Source of the DNA: Mesostigma viride
Taxonomy: Eukaryota; Streptophyta; Mesostigmatophyceae; Mesostigmatales; Mesostigmataceae
Length of the DNA: 52,500 nt
Direction: 5' to 3'
Assembly: GCA_009746045.1 (NCBI GenBank)
Contig: RPFO01000412.1
Span: 1,154,813 to 1,207,312 of the forward strand
Under the pieces are notes generated by a model. The model saw only the letters and a program-made list of their open reading frames with translations. It was not told the origin of the DNA and ran no database searches. The position numbers and the translations under genes were made by a program. Within the stretch, counting starts at the first letter, position 1. Every line of letters begins with the position of its first letter. This document shows positions 18,915 to 29,534 of this stretch, one piece after another.

Positions 18915-19210
18915 GTGGATGTTGCATTAAGAATTTAGCCATGCTATGCCATGCAGAGAGATGCTCTCTGTCGAGAAGCCATGTCCTAGCTCTTGTATAG
19001 CCATGATGATCTTCCTCCCCCGTGCCAGGATCCCCCCCCTTAGGCGGGTTGAACCTGAGACAGCATGGTGGTGCGGGTGCCCTGGTGCACCTAGAGCACG
19101 GGTAGCTTACATTCCCACCCTTGCATGAAGTAGCCTAGGATGTATTAAAAGCCATATGCCCCTTCTCAGGGATATGTGCTACATTGACTCCCAACGGAGC
19201 GATGTTGATA
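18915..19210. repeat. Dispersed repeat segment, copy 3 of 3
   Basis: Second of two nearby copies in this cluster. It starts with GCATTAAGAATTTAGCCA like the copy at 3205 and ends with CCCAACGGAGCGATGTT. It joins directly to a LINE RT reading on the minus strand at 19180-19530, which supports a LINE origin. Confidence 0.75.
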
Positions 19211-19530
19211 AATAATTAATTAATGGGGACAGGACACAACCTTGCCATAGCCCGTTGTGAAGGGGGAATGGTGGGGTGGTGCCTTCCGCAGTCTGCACTA
19301 CTGCTGGCCTGCGAGCCCTCATAAAGCGCCGGCGAATGGCAGCAATAAATGCTGGTGGCACGCAGTCCAGAGCGGCCAGGATGGCCCAAAGAGCCTCCCA
19401 GAGGACCGTGTCATTTCAATTACTTGACATATTTGACAAAGGTGAAGACCAGCGGGAAACCATCAAGGCAAATGCGACGCACCTCGCCACCAGCCTCCTC
19501 CAGAAGCATGACACACACTAAAATGGAGAA
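19180..19530 (-). pseudogene. LINE reverse-transcriptase palm fragment
   Basis: The minus strand reads PPAFIAAIRRRFMRAR and LHNGLWQGCVLSPLINYL. The G-x-x-QGC-x-LSP core is the hallmark of non-LTR reverse-transcriptase palms. No YxDD motif follows before sequence unlike RT begins. It is a truncated relic downstream of the NDUFAF6 stop. Confidence 0.8.
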
Positions 19531-19690
19531 TCGCGAGCATCTAGTATCGTGGCCTTGACATCAGCTTTGCCAGTATTCCTAATGCTGGTGGCTTTTTACA
19601 ACAGTCATAGTAGTATGTGCTTATATGGCGTTTATAAAAATGCCGTATTGACTTTGAAATTCCAATAGGTTCCAGCTCAGGTTTTACAAT

Positions 19691-19864
19691 TTAAAAAGAG
19701 CTACGCCATGCATGCCATTTGAGCCGCAGCTGCAGTGATAGTGGTGATATATCCAGCTTTCCCATCATGAGGCTCCCGTAAAAAACATCAAAATTGTGCC
19801 GCTCCAGCGCAGCAAGGTACAGGCCACATGGTACCTGCATCACACATGGCCAAGCAATGGAGGG

Positions 19865-19900
<36 letters not shown>

Positions 19901-22900
19901 CTTTCAGCATGCCTATAAAGAGTGATAGCTTCATCGCACGTAGAAATTTCAAACTGCTCAAAGCAACTAATGGCCAGCAAGTAAACTTTTACTTCAGAGA
20001 TTTACTTCTTAGATATATCTCCAATGCAGGATAGATTTGCTACATTAGATAGTCATCGATTCTCCGCAATTACTACTACTTACCGCAGGCAGCAACACGG
20101 CCCGTGCTTCCTTGGAGAGCGTGCCTTGCATCTTGCGTGCTTTGTCCAGGTGGGCGTTGGCCTTGGACGCCACCTGGCGGGAAGGTGCGCAGGTTGCACT
20201 CAGTCACAGATTTGTTGAGATGGCGGGGCAAAGGATTGGGCAGTAAATTTGGGACAGGTTTGTTTGGAGGGAAGTTGGAAGAAGTTAGGGAGGGGAGGTG
20301 CGGCTTCAGGAGCGCCCCTCAGATGGCACACCACCTTTCTGATTTCCCCTATTACCTGTACCAGCCAAAACACAGCTAGGTCCTAACTACACACTCAACT
20401 GGCAATGAGCACAGCCTGCAAATTCTAAGACATTTTCGTATTGTATGTTACAAGCCAAGGGCAGCAATGCACATGCTCCAGACCACCCTGGTTCAGTACG
20501 TACGTACCTCTGAGGCCATCTGAATCACCATATCAACATCCAAATTGCTGAATTAACATCCCAGCCCCGCCATAACGATGATCAAAGGGTGCAAACCGTT
20601 TCGCTTTCCAGCGCAAGGATGAACAGCGAGCAAGCCAGCCACAACCACGGCACAGGATGTGCCTTTACCTCAAACACGGCGGACGACAGCGCATCGCTCG
20701 GGATCCTCCTGTATATTTCCTCCGTCACCACGCCGTGCTGCGGGATGTAGTTTGGTGTGCCGAGGACATGCGACAGGAGGACACATAGAAACCAATGGGC
20801 TCCAGAACTATAAATAGACTAATGATAAATGACGTACGGCCACACGAAAATGGCGAGCAACAGAAAGGTAAACCGTGGAAACAAAAACTCGGCACAGACA
20901 ACCCACATGATATGGGGCCAGATGGCATGACAAACATTGGACCTGCCAGCAACTGACAGGCTGCGAAGCGCTGGTGTGCGGGTGTGGCCCAGCCATTCTG
21001 AGAGCCAGTAATTCTCATGGCCACAGCCCTGCGCGGGTCTCAAGCCAATTGCGATCAAGGTTGACGGTCGACCACCACTTCCCAAGTCCAGTCATAACCC
21101 GGCAGATATCTATGACTAGGCGGATCAAATGGTCAGCAAACACCTGAGGCAATTCATACCAGTTTTGCAGATAATTATACGCTTACGCACTTGCCAGCGG
21201 TGGTTTGTCGCAATATCTTTCCTAAGTGTGATCCTAGGGCCTGATAGCCCCAATCTCTAAAAATTTACACCCAAATTGTAATCAACAGTGGTCGATGTTT
21301 GAAACTTGATGTACAGCTTCTGAAAACAGATCTAACGCCAGCTGATCTTTCCCTTTACGATCCTACGGCCTTCCAGGCATGCAGCGGTCAGTGACTAGCA
21401 AGCAATGGGCAGGCCACTTGCCTCTTGACATTAGCACACAATCTTCATGCCTACAAAAGCAACAGCGGCAAATAAATTTTTACAAAATCAAAAGCGGCAA
21501 ATAGCCACCCACCTTGGCGGCAACATCCCGCGGGATGTATGTGCGCCGCTGGGAGGCGTGTGCGGCGGTGCCCCGCAGCAGTGTGGTCAAACCGACCGCC
21601 TTGCCTGGGGTCAACAAGTGCATGAAAAGCCGCAAGGGAAGGGAGCAAGCCGAGCACTTGACGAGGGATGAGATGGGCTGGGCATGGCATGAGGCCAGCG
21701 ATGAACGTTCCAAAGGGCGGGAGCCGCGCATGGCAGCGCACACCACCCACCACTGCATCTACACGTTCCAAAGGGCGGGAGCCGCGCATGGCAGCGCACG
21801 CCACCCATCACTGCATCTACACGTTCCAAAGGGCGGGAGCCAGGCATGGCCGCGCACGCCACCCACCACTGCATCTACACGTTCCAAAGGGCGGGAGCCA
21901 CGCATGGCAGCGCACACCACCCACCACTGCATCTACACGTTCCAAAGGGCGGGAGCCAGGCATGGCCGCGCACGCCACCCACCACTGCATCTACACGTTC
22001 CAAAGGGCGGGAGCCACGCATGGCAGCGCACACCACCCACCACTGCATCTCGGGGAAACACGTTCCAAAGGGCGGGAGCCAGGCATGGCCGCGCACGCCA
22101 CCCACCACTGCATCTACACGTTCCAAAGGGCGGGAGCCACGCATGGCCGCGCACACCACCCACCACTGCATCTACACGTTCCAAAGGGCGGGAGCCACGC
22201 ATGGCAGCGCACGCCACCCACCGCTGCATCTACACGTTCCAAAGGGCGGGAGCCACGCATGGCCGCGCACGCCACCCACCACTGCATCTACACGTTCCAA
22301 AGGGCGGGAGCCACGCATGGCAGCGCACACCACCCACCATTGCATCTCGGGGAAACACGTTCCAAAGGGCGGGAGCCACGCATGGCCGCGCACGCCACCC
22401 ACCACTGCATCTACACGTTCCAAAGGGCGGGAGCCACGCATGGCAGCGCACACCACCCACCATTGCATCTCGGGGAAACACGTTCCAAAGGGCGGGAGCC
22501 ACGCATGGCCGCGCACGCCACCCACCACTGCATCTACACGTTCCAAAGGGCGGGAGCCACGCATGGCAGCGCACACCACCCACCACTGCATCCACACGTT
22601 CCAAAGGGCGGGAGCCAGGCATGGCCGCGCACGCCACCCACCACTGCATCTACACGTTCCAAAGGGCGGGAGCCACGCATGGCCGCGCACACCACCCACC
22701 ACTGCATCTACACGTTCCAAAGGGCGGGAGCCACGCATGGCCGCGCACGCCACCCACCACTGCATCTACACGTTCCAAAGGGCGGGAGCCACGCATGGCA
22801 GCGCACGCCACCCACCATTGCATCTCGGGGAAACACGTTCCAAAGGGCGGGAGCCACGCATGGCAGCGCACGCCACCCACCGCTGCATCTACACGTTCCA

Positions 22901-25900
22901 AAGGGCGGGAGCCAGGCATGGCCGCGCACGCCACCCACCACTGCATCTACACGTTCCAAAGGGCGGGAGCCAGGCATGGCCGCGCACGCCACCCACCACT
23001 GCATCTACACGTTCCAAAGGGCGGGAGCCACGCATGGCAGCGCACACCACCCACCACTGCATCCACACGTTCCAAAGGGCGGGAGCCACGCATGGCAGCG
23101 CACACCACCCACCACTGCATCTACACGTTCCAAAGGGCAGGAGCCACGCATGGCCGCGCACGCCACCCACCACTGCATCTACACGTTCCAAAGGGCGGGA
23201 GCCACGCATGGCAGCGCACACCACCCACCACTGCATCTCGGGGAAACACGTTCCAAAGGGCGGGAGCCACGCATGGCAGCGCACGCCACCCACCACTGCA
23301 TCTACACGTTCCAAAGGGCGGGAGCCACGCATGGCAGCGCACGCCACCCACCACTGCATCTACACGTTCCAAAGGGCGGGAGCCACGCATGGCAGCGCAC
23401 ACCACCCACCATTGCATCTCGGGGAAACACGTTCCAAAGGGCGGGAGCCAGGCATGGCCGCGCACGCCACCCACCACTGCATCTACACGTTCCAAAGGGC
23501 GGGAGCCACGCATGGCAGCGCACGCCACCCACCACTGCATCTACACGTTCCAAAGGGCGGGAGCCACGCATGGCCGCGCACGCCACCCACCACTGCATCT
23601 ACACGTTCCAAAGGGCGGGAGCCAGGCATGGCCGCGCACGCCACCCACCACTGCATCTACACGTTCCAAAGGGCGGGAGCCACGCATGGCCGCGCACGCC
23701 ACCCACCACTGCATCTACACGTTCCAAAGGGCGGGAGCCACGCATGGCAGCGCACGCCACCCACCACTGCATCTCGGGGAAACACGTTCCAAAGGGCGGG
23801 AGCCACGCATGGCCGCGCACACCACCCACCACTGCATCTACACGTTCCAAAGGGCGGGAGCCACGCATGGCAGCGCACGCCACCCACCACTGCATCTACA
23901 CGTTCCAAAGGGCGGGAGCCACGCATGGCAGCGCACACCACCCACCGCTGCATCTCGGGGAAACGCGGAGAGCACCTTTTCCCTAACGTGAATACCTGCC
24001 ACCGAAAACAGAAGGCGAATAGGATGTGCATCCACCCACCCACGTGCGAGGCGGCGTGGTCCGTGTTGGCGTCACTGGCACCCGCCACCTGCAGCAGCAG
24101 GTACAGCAGGCTGCTCGCTGTGTGCTCCGCGTAGCTGGCGGTGGTAGGCACATGGGAGGGATGGCAGAGGGGGTGGTAGCAGACGAGGCAAGGGGCGAGA
24201 GACGGGAAGTTGAGAAGATAAAGCACAAGCAGACGAGGCGAGAGATGGGAAGATGAGACGATAAAGCACAAGCAGAAGAGGCAAGGGGCGAGAGATGGGA
24301 AGATGAGAAGACAAAGCACAAGGGCAGGCTGGGAGAGGTGTGCTCGGTGTATCTGGTGGTCGGGGCAATTAGGGGGGTGAAGCACATGCGGCAAAGCGAG
24401 GCAGGGGAGAATGAAACATTACAACAAAAAATGGATACAACAAGGGTCAGGCGGCTCGCCATGTGTTCCGTGTAGCTGGGGCCGGTAGGCAGACCAGCGA
24501 AGGTGGATGCAGATAAGGCAAGGGGCGAGATGCAGGGGCATGAAAAATAAAAACAAGGGGGGGGGGGGACGGTTTGCTGTGTGCTCCGCGTCGCCGGGGC
24601 CAGGAGGCATGAGGGGGGGGATGGCAGCAGAAAGGTTTGTGGCACAGGAGATGCAGCAAGGGGTAGAGTGAAATGCAGCCGGCGGCACGCAACATGACAA
24701 GACGACATGAGACAGGGTGTGCGGTGGTGGGGGAAAGTATGTAACGGGCTACATATTGACAGTGAAGATGCGAAAAGGGCACAGCATGACTTGAATAGGG
24801 ATGCATCACGATGGCAACCGCACAGCCCATCACGGCAGGGGGCAGCAAAAAGTATTGTAGTATCAACCATCAGGCGGGCACCGCTGCATGGCGCACCGTT
24901 CAAGGTCGGCGACCGTGCGTGGCTGTGAGGGGTCCTCCGCGTCCTTGGCCTGCGGGCGCCAGCACACGAACCAAGGGTGGTGGGATGATGGCGTTGCACA
25001 GCAGCTTGATGGTGTTAGTTGCACAAGAACCAAGGGTGGTGGGATGATGGCGTTGCACAGCAGCTTGATGGTGTTAGTTGCACAAGAACCAAGGGTGGTG
25101 GGATGATGGCGTTGCAGAGTAGCTTGAGGGTGTTAGTTGCGCACGAGCCAAGGGTGGTGGGACGATGGCGTTGCACAGTAGCTTGATGGTGTTAGTTGCA
25201 CACGAACCAAGGGTGGTGGGACGATGGCGTTGCACAGTAGCTTGATGGTGTTAGTTGCACACGAACCAAGGGTGATGGGATGATGGCGTTGCACAGCAGC
25301 TTGATGGTGTTAGTTGCACAAGAACCAAGGGTGGTGGGATGATGGCGTTGCAGAGTAGCTTGAGGGTGTTAGTTGCGCACGAGCCAAGGGTGGTGGGACG
25401 ATGGCGCTGCACAGCAGCTTGATGGTGTTAGTTGCGTTAGCACACAGGTACAAACTGCATGATGGATCCACCAAGTTGGTCACTACAAGGGCACTGTAGC
25501 GAGCCGCACCTGCGACTCGGAAAGTTCCCAGTCATAGGCACATCAACTCACTCGAAGGTACCACATGTGCTGCCAACAAGGCCAGATGGCAAACAAACGA
25601 GCAAGCGCACACAACATACGAGCGAACAAACGAGCAAGCACACTCACAACACAACCAAACAAAGAATCAACTGAATTGGGCAGCGGTAGCCCCGGTATAG
25701 CTGCCTGCAAGCAGGGAGATGTGTGTGAGGCAATGACCTGCTTGTGCATGGACGGACTGGAAAATAAAAACACAGAGAGGGCTACCTGCACACACTTCAC
25801 AGCATACAAATCATCAGAGCGAATCAGCCATACGCAACCACGACGCACGATAAGTACCATCACCTGCACACACAATGCGTTAAAGCTTTCTCCCCTTTCA

Positions 25901-28208
25901 CCATCCTGCATGCGCATGTCGCCCTCTCTCCCTCTCCCCCTCTCCCCCTCTCCCCCTCTCCCCCTCTCCCCTCTCCCCTCTCTCCCCTCCCCCTCTCCCC
26001 CTCTCCCCTCTCCCCTCTCCCCCTCTCCCCTCTCCCCCTCTCCCCCTCTCCCCTCTCCCCCTCTCCCCCTCTCCCCTCTCCCCTCTCCTCTCCCTCTCCC
26101 CCTCTCCCCCTCTCCCCTCTCCCCCTCTCCCCTCTCCCCCTCTCCCCCTCCCCCTCTCCCCCTCTCCCCCTCTCCCCCTCTCCCCTCTCCCCTCTCGCCC
26201 TCTCCCCCTCTCCCCTCTCCCCCTCTCCCCCTCTCCCCCTCTCCCCGTCCCATCTTGCATGGCCAACCCCACACACACCCATCCACAGCGCCGGCTCACC
26301 CGCTCATCCAAATTGCGCTGCAGGCCCCACCCCACCCTCCCCCTCCACTCGTGCACGACCGTCCCACCCCACACTATGCACGCTGCCCCCCTTACCCGCT
26401 CGTCCAGGATGCGTAGTAGCCACTGGCGCGTGATGCGGTGCCGCGCCGCGACTGCCGCCACGCCCTGCGCGATCGGGTGCTCCACCGGCTTGCCCTGTGA
26501 GCGGGCGTGCGGCGGTGGCGGACGTGGGCGGTGGGGTCGGTGAGCGATGGTTTGCAGTGCACTTTGGAGGTGGTTCGACGGACAATGATTTGCGGCGGGA
26601 CATCGGGTTGGCTTGATAGGAGAGAAATGGTGGTCACCATTTCCCTAATCCAACCCCCCCAACGGGGTGGTCTTCCAAAGCCATAGGTGAGGGGACGAGA
26701 GGCCTCCAAATATATGGCCCAATACATTCGTGTTGGCGGACTGTTGGGTACCATATGCAACGCCATGGAACAAATGATCTACCATGGCTGAGATGCTCAA
26801 CGTACAGCAAAGCTGTTTGTACAGCACCAGCAAATCAATCTATTCTCCATAACGGACGAACGACAGCGCGTGGAAGGAGATGCTCACTATCAAAGTGCCA
26901 AATGTCATCACACGCAAACAGGCGAAATACCGAAACCCTAAATCCTCAACCCTGAACAGTTCACTTTGCCACAGTGCCGGACCAATGGGACCTCCAGTCA
27001 GGCTTCCTGTGTACCAAAGTTGAAAGAGGATAAACAGATGGCAGTGGCGGTAGCAACACCCACCTTGAGGCAAGCGTCCAGAGTTTCCCTCCACCACTGG
27101 AAGCGCATGAGCGCAATCTTTTGCTCCTTGTGCGCGCGGTCCACCACCTGTGAGACATTGGGGGGGGAGGGGATGATGACAACAGGGACTGCGTTCCTTG
27201 TTACGGTGCGCATGGCCCTGGTAAAACACATGGGTGCGCGCGTGCTGTCCACCACCTGTGAGGTATGAGGATGGATCGATGAGGATGGACAACAACAGGA
27301 GTTGTGTTCCTGGTCAAAGCGCACGCGCAGCCCCGGTAAAATGCAGGGCGGGCAGCGGGCGCACGGTCCACCATGTGTGAGGTGTGGGGGCAAGTCAAAG
27401 CAGACGAAGCAGCGGATGTGACCAACCATGGGGGGACAGCGCAGTAGGGGTGGGCGTGTCCCGTGGCCGCGCACGCACGCGCATGCACCCCACCCACGCA
27501 TCCCACGCCCCACTCCCGATATGGTATCCTGGGGATGCCATCATGGTGGGGTGGGGAGGGCCCCAAACAACCCCAAACAACTAAATACCCCATAACCACA
27601 CCAATCCAGGTCCCCTGGCAGCTATGTTTCCCCACCCAACTGCCGACTATCCCCACATTCCCTGATTTGGAGTGTGCATGACCGTGCCATAAAACCCAGT
27701 CAGGTTCAAGTCTGTGCAGCCTGCCTGCGTACATGCCTGTGTTCACACCTAGTTACGAATATGCAATGACCAAAAATAGCCGCACCCACCTGCGCCATCT
27801 CGACATTGAACGCGCGCAGGATGAATGCTGGCGGCTGCACGTGTGGCGGCAGCAACAGGCTGCACAGGTAGCCCTCGTAGTCGCACGTGCTGGCATACGG
27901 CAGTGGCAGGAGGGGACGCAAGGATGGAACAGTCAGAGGGTGCTGTCACAAGAATAGGTGAGGAGATTTTCTGAGATATTGAACAAGATACTCGACAAGG
28001 ATAGACAAGACAAGGCAAGAGTGGTTCACGCCGGCAAGCACGGGCAGGGAGAGGCAGGCATTGGATGGATGGCATGCATGCGGCTGACGCTATATGACCT
28101 GTGGACGTACCGTACTTGATCCCGGCAATAATTGACGACGGTGGCCAGCGAAGGCGCAGGCGAGGGTGTTGACGAGAAGAATCGTGTCAACGGGAAAGTT
28201 TTCGACAT
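19691..28208 (-). CDS. NDUFAF6: NADH dehydrogenase complex I assembly factor 6 (NDUFAF6), 10 exons
   Basis: Exons on the minus strand: 28208-28111, 27889-27790, 27147-27064, 26494-26396, 24949-24897, 24134-24040, 21604-21513, 20737-20669, 20173-20084, 19834-19691. All introns are GT-AG and all phases match, giving 307 codons and TAA. The first ATG after an upstream in-frame stop is at 28208. Residues 1-20 (MSKTFPLTRFFSSTP...) look like a mitochondrial presequence. Diagnostic family segments are YEGYLCSLLLPP, ILRAFNVEMAQV, ALMRFQWWRETL, YAEHTASSLLYLLLQ, DHAASHVGKAVGL, ASKANAHLDKAR and HNFDVF. The family has a squalene/phytoene-synthase fold without that enzyme activity and is needed for ND1 and early complex I assembly in mitochondria. 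Length is close to the human protein (about 330). Introns hold tandem arrays and duplicated splice-junction segments. The family call is firm; single junctions are predicted. Confidence 0.93.
19867..19899. repeat. (CA)n in the last intron of NDUFAF6
   Basis: A dinucleotide tract just upstream (in transcript order) of the last exon's acceptor at 19835-19836. Confidence 0.9.
21707..23966. repeat. 58/65 bp minisatellite in NDUFAF6 intron 6
   Basis: A continuous array of a 58 bp unit beginning GTTCCAAAGGGCGGGAGCCA, with a 65 bp variant in which CATCTACAC becomes CATCTCGGGGAAACAC. The length fits 30 short plus 8 long units exactly. Units vary at a few fixed positions (CAC/CAG before GCATGG, GGCAGC/GGCCGC, CACACC/CACGCC). 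Because 58 is not a multiple of 3, all three frames on both strands are open for hundreds of codons; these are repeat artefacts. The array lies wholly between exons 6 and 7. Confidence 0.97.
24116..24612 (-). repeat. Tandem copies of the NDUFAF6 exon 6 acceptor junction
   Basis: The exon 6 start (TACACGGAGCACAC-like on minus, at 24134) recurs with its acceptor in degenerate form near 24345, 24475 and 24590, about 115-210 bases apart. The minus-strand readings are YAEHTAS (real) and YTEHTSPSL, YTEHMASRL, DAEHTANR (copies). The intervening GGGGCGAGAGATGGGAAGATGAGA sequence also repeats in shorter blocks. The copies lie in intron 5, between exons 5 and 6. Confidence 0.85.
24971..25437. repeat. 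59 bp tandem repeat, 8 copies, NDUFAF6 intron 4
   Basis: Each unit begins CCAAGGGTGGTGGGA and contains GATGGCGTTGCACAG and TTGATGGTGTTAGTT, with period 59 and about 8 copies. It starts about 20 bases from the acceptor of exon 5 (24949). Confidence 0.93.
25918..26247. repeat. CT-rich (CCCCTCT)n tract, NDUFAF6 intron 4
   Basis: About 330 bases of CCCCTCTCC-type units in mixed 5, 6 and 7 base periods. The Arg/Gly/Glu-rich or Ser/Pro/Leu-rich open frames over it are artefacts. Confidence 0.95.
26292..26412 (-). repeat. Duplicate of the NDUFAF6 exon 4 donor junction
   Basis: The real exon 4 end and donor at 26396 (minus reading ...LRILDER|GTAAG) has a degenerate copy about 105 bases downstream near 26297-26318 (LQRNLDER|GTGAG). 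The copy keeps both the last codons and the GT donor. Confidence 0.8.
27139..27382 (-). repeat. Tandem copies of the NDUFAF6 exon 3 acceptor junction
   Basis: GTCCACCACCTGTGAG (plus orientation) covers the acceptor and first codons of exon 3 at 27139-27154. It is repeated exactly at 27247-27262 and with changes at 27366-27381. The spacer between copies also repeats, so the unit is about 110-118 bp and lies in intron 2 upstream of exon 3. Confidence 0.88.
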
Positions 28209-28267
28209 ATCCCGCACAACGTGTGATGTACGGAAAGAGGCTGTCCGCCAAAGGCCCTGAGATGGAC

Positions 28268-28378
28268 GATTCACGAAACAGAATTACAAATCTCAGCAAG
28301 AAACGATTCACGAAACAGAACTACAAATCTCAGCAAGAAACGATTCACGAAACAGAATTACAAATCTCAGCAAGAAAA
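28268..28378. repeat. 37 bp tandem repeat upstream of the NDUFAF6 start
   Basis: Three copies of a unit starting GATTCACGAAACAGAATTAC (28268, 28305, 28342), nearly identical. They lie 60-170 bases upstream of the NDUFAF6 ATG, in its 5' UTR or promoter. Confidence 0.93.
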
Positions 28379-29534
28379 AGCGTTTCTGCGCAATTCAACA
28401 CAGGAACACCCATAACAACCGCGTGGTTTTCCTTGTCCCTAATCAATACGGAACGAGCCTATCTATATCTGACTGGCACCTGAATTAAAAGTGAACCTCG
28501 ACCCACTTTCGAATGCACCGTCTGCTAGTTACCCAGGCATGCGTTGAACGAGCCTTTGTGTACAAAATGCTTCCCATGAAAGTATCCTGGCAATCACAAC
28601 AAGTAATACGAAGCTCTGTGGCAATTGGTAAAGTAGATATGCGTAGGTGCTTGGTAGCTGACATGATTCAGGGACAGTGCCTGCACGTACAATGTAGCGA
28701 AATGGGCCAGCCATTTCCAAAATGTGGCAGCCCGCTGCGAAGTCGCCTGCAGTTCTGTGTCAGCTCCGCATGGGTGAACAAGGCATTGCTATCAGGCTGC
28801 CGAAGGGTCGACAAACTGCCAACGTCACGGCAGCCAGTCCCTCAAGCAAGCTCGGGAATGCCTGGCATACCCAAAATGCTACCAAAATTTCCGCTCATTT
28901 TTGTGTCTTAATTCTTTGCAACCTTACGGTGGTCGTGAGAGCCTGCTGGCCGAAACGCGTGCAGATACACTGCAATTAACTCGCCATTTTTACTTCGTGG
29001 TTTAACTGGTTTTCGTGTCACCAGACTGAACGACCGCTCACCTGCCCAGCTGGGCAGTCGGTTAAAAGCCTACGGTGCTGGCAACGTCACCGTGCAAGTG
29101 CGCACAGCGCACCTCAAGCTGGGGACGCGAGACAGAATCAGGAAAATACCCGGTCAAAATCTGGCGGGAATTTTGTCTTGACGTGAGTTGTGGTTGTAAG
29201 AACTGTAAACAATCATGGCAGAATTGAGCACGCTAGCTACATAATCATTTCTAAATCCTGAAGAGAAACTCCATGACGATGTTGCCAGGTGTCCCCGTGT
29301 ATAATAATATTTGTTATCCATTGCCTTGTCTCTCATGACAAAGTGCCTCGCGCGTTTTTTGCGCTTTAGATCTGCCAGATTAAAAATGAAAGCCGTAATT
29401 GAAGGTTAATACTAAAATTGCAATAAGATGGACGTGGCTCTATGATGTCAGATTTTGCGGGCGCACTTTGTGCTCTTCTTTGCCCACGATGGAATGCGAC
29501 GTAGCAGAGGCACCATGCTAGCGCTGTAAGCAGC
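28379..29534. promoter_or_regulatory. Shared upstream region of two divergent genes
   Basis: About 1.2 kb between the head-to-head starts of NDUFAF6 (minus) and the UBZ4 gene (plus). It must hold both promoters unless further 5' non-coding exons exist. No TATA box or operator is clear. A 132-codon plus-strand frame at 28513-28911 has no recognisable domain and is probably spurious. Confidence 0.4.

Noticed and set aside
19684-19688. TGTAA polyadenylation signal directly after the NDUFAF6 stop
   Set aside because: The motif is present on the minus strand but only a few bases after the stop, too close for a normal 3' UTR, and a 5-mer is expected by chance.
21514-24134. Open frames of 760-825 codons on the plus strand, and many ~98-197 codon frames on minus
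   Set aside because: They are products of the 58/65 bp minisatellite, whose units contain no stop in any frame. The true coding here is the flanking NDUFAF6 exons on the minus strand.
28513-28911. 132-codon plus-strand ORF between the divergent genes
   Set aside because: It has no motif, ordinary composition and no splice or domain support, and it lies in the expected promoter region.
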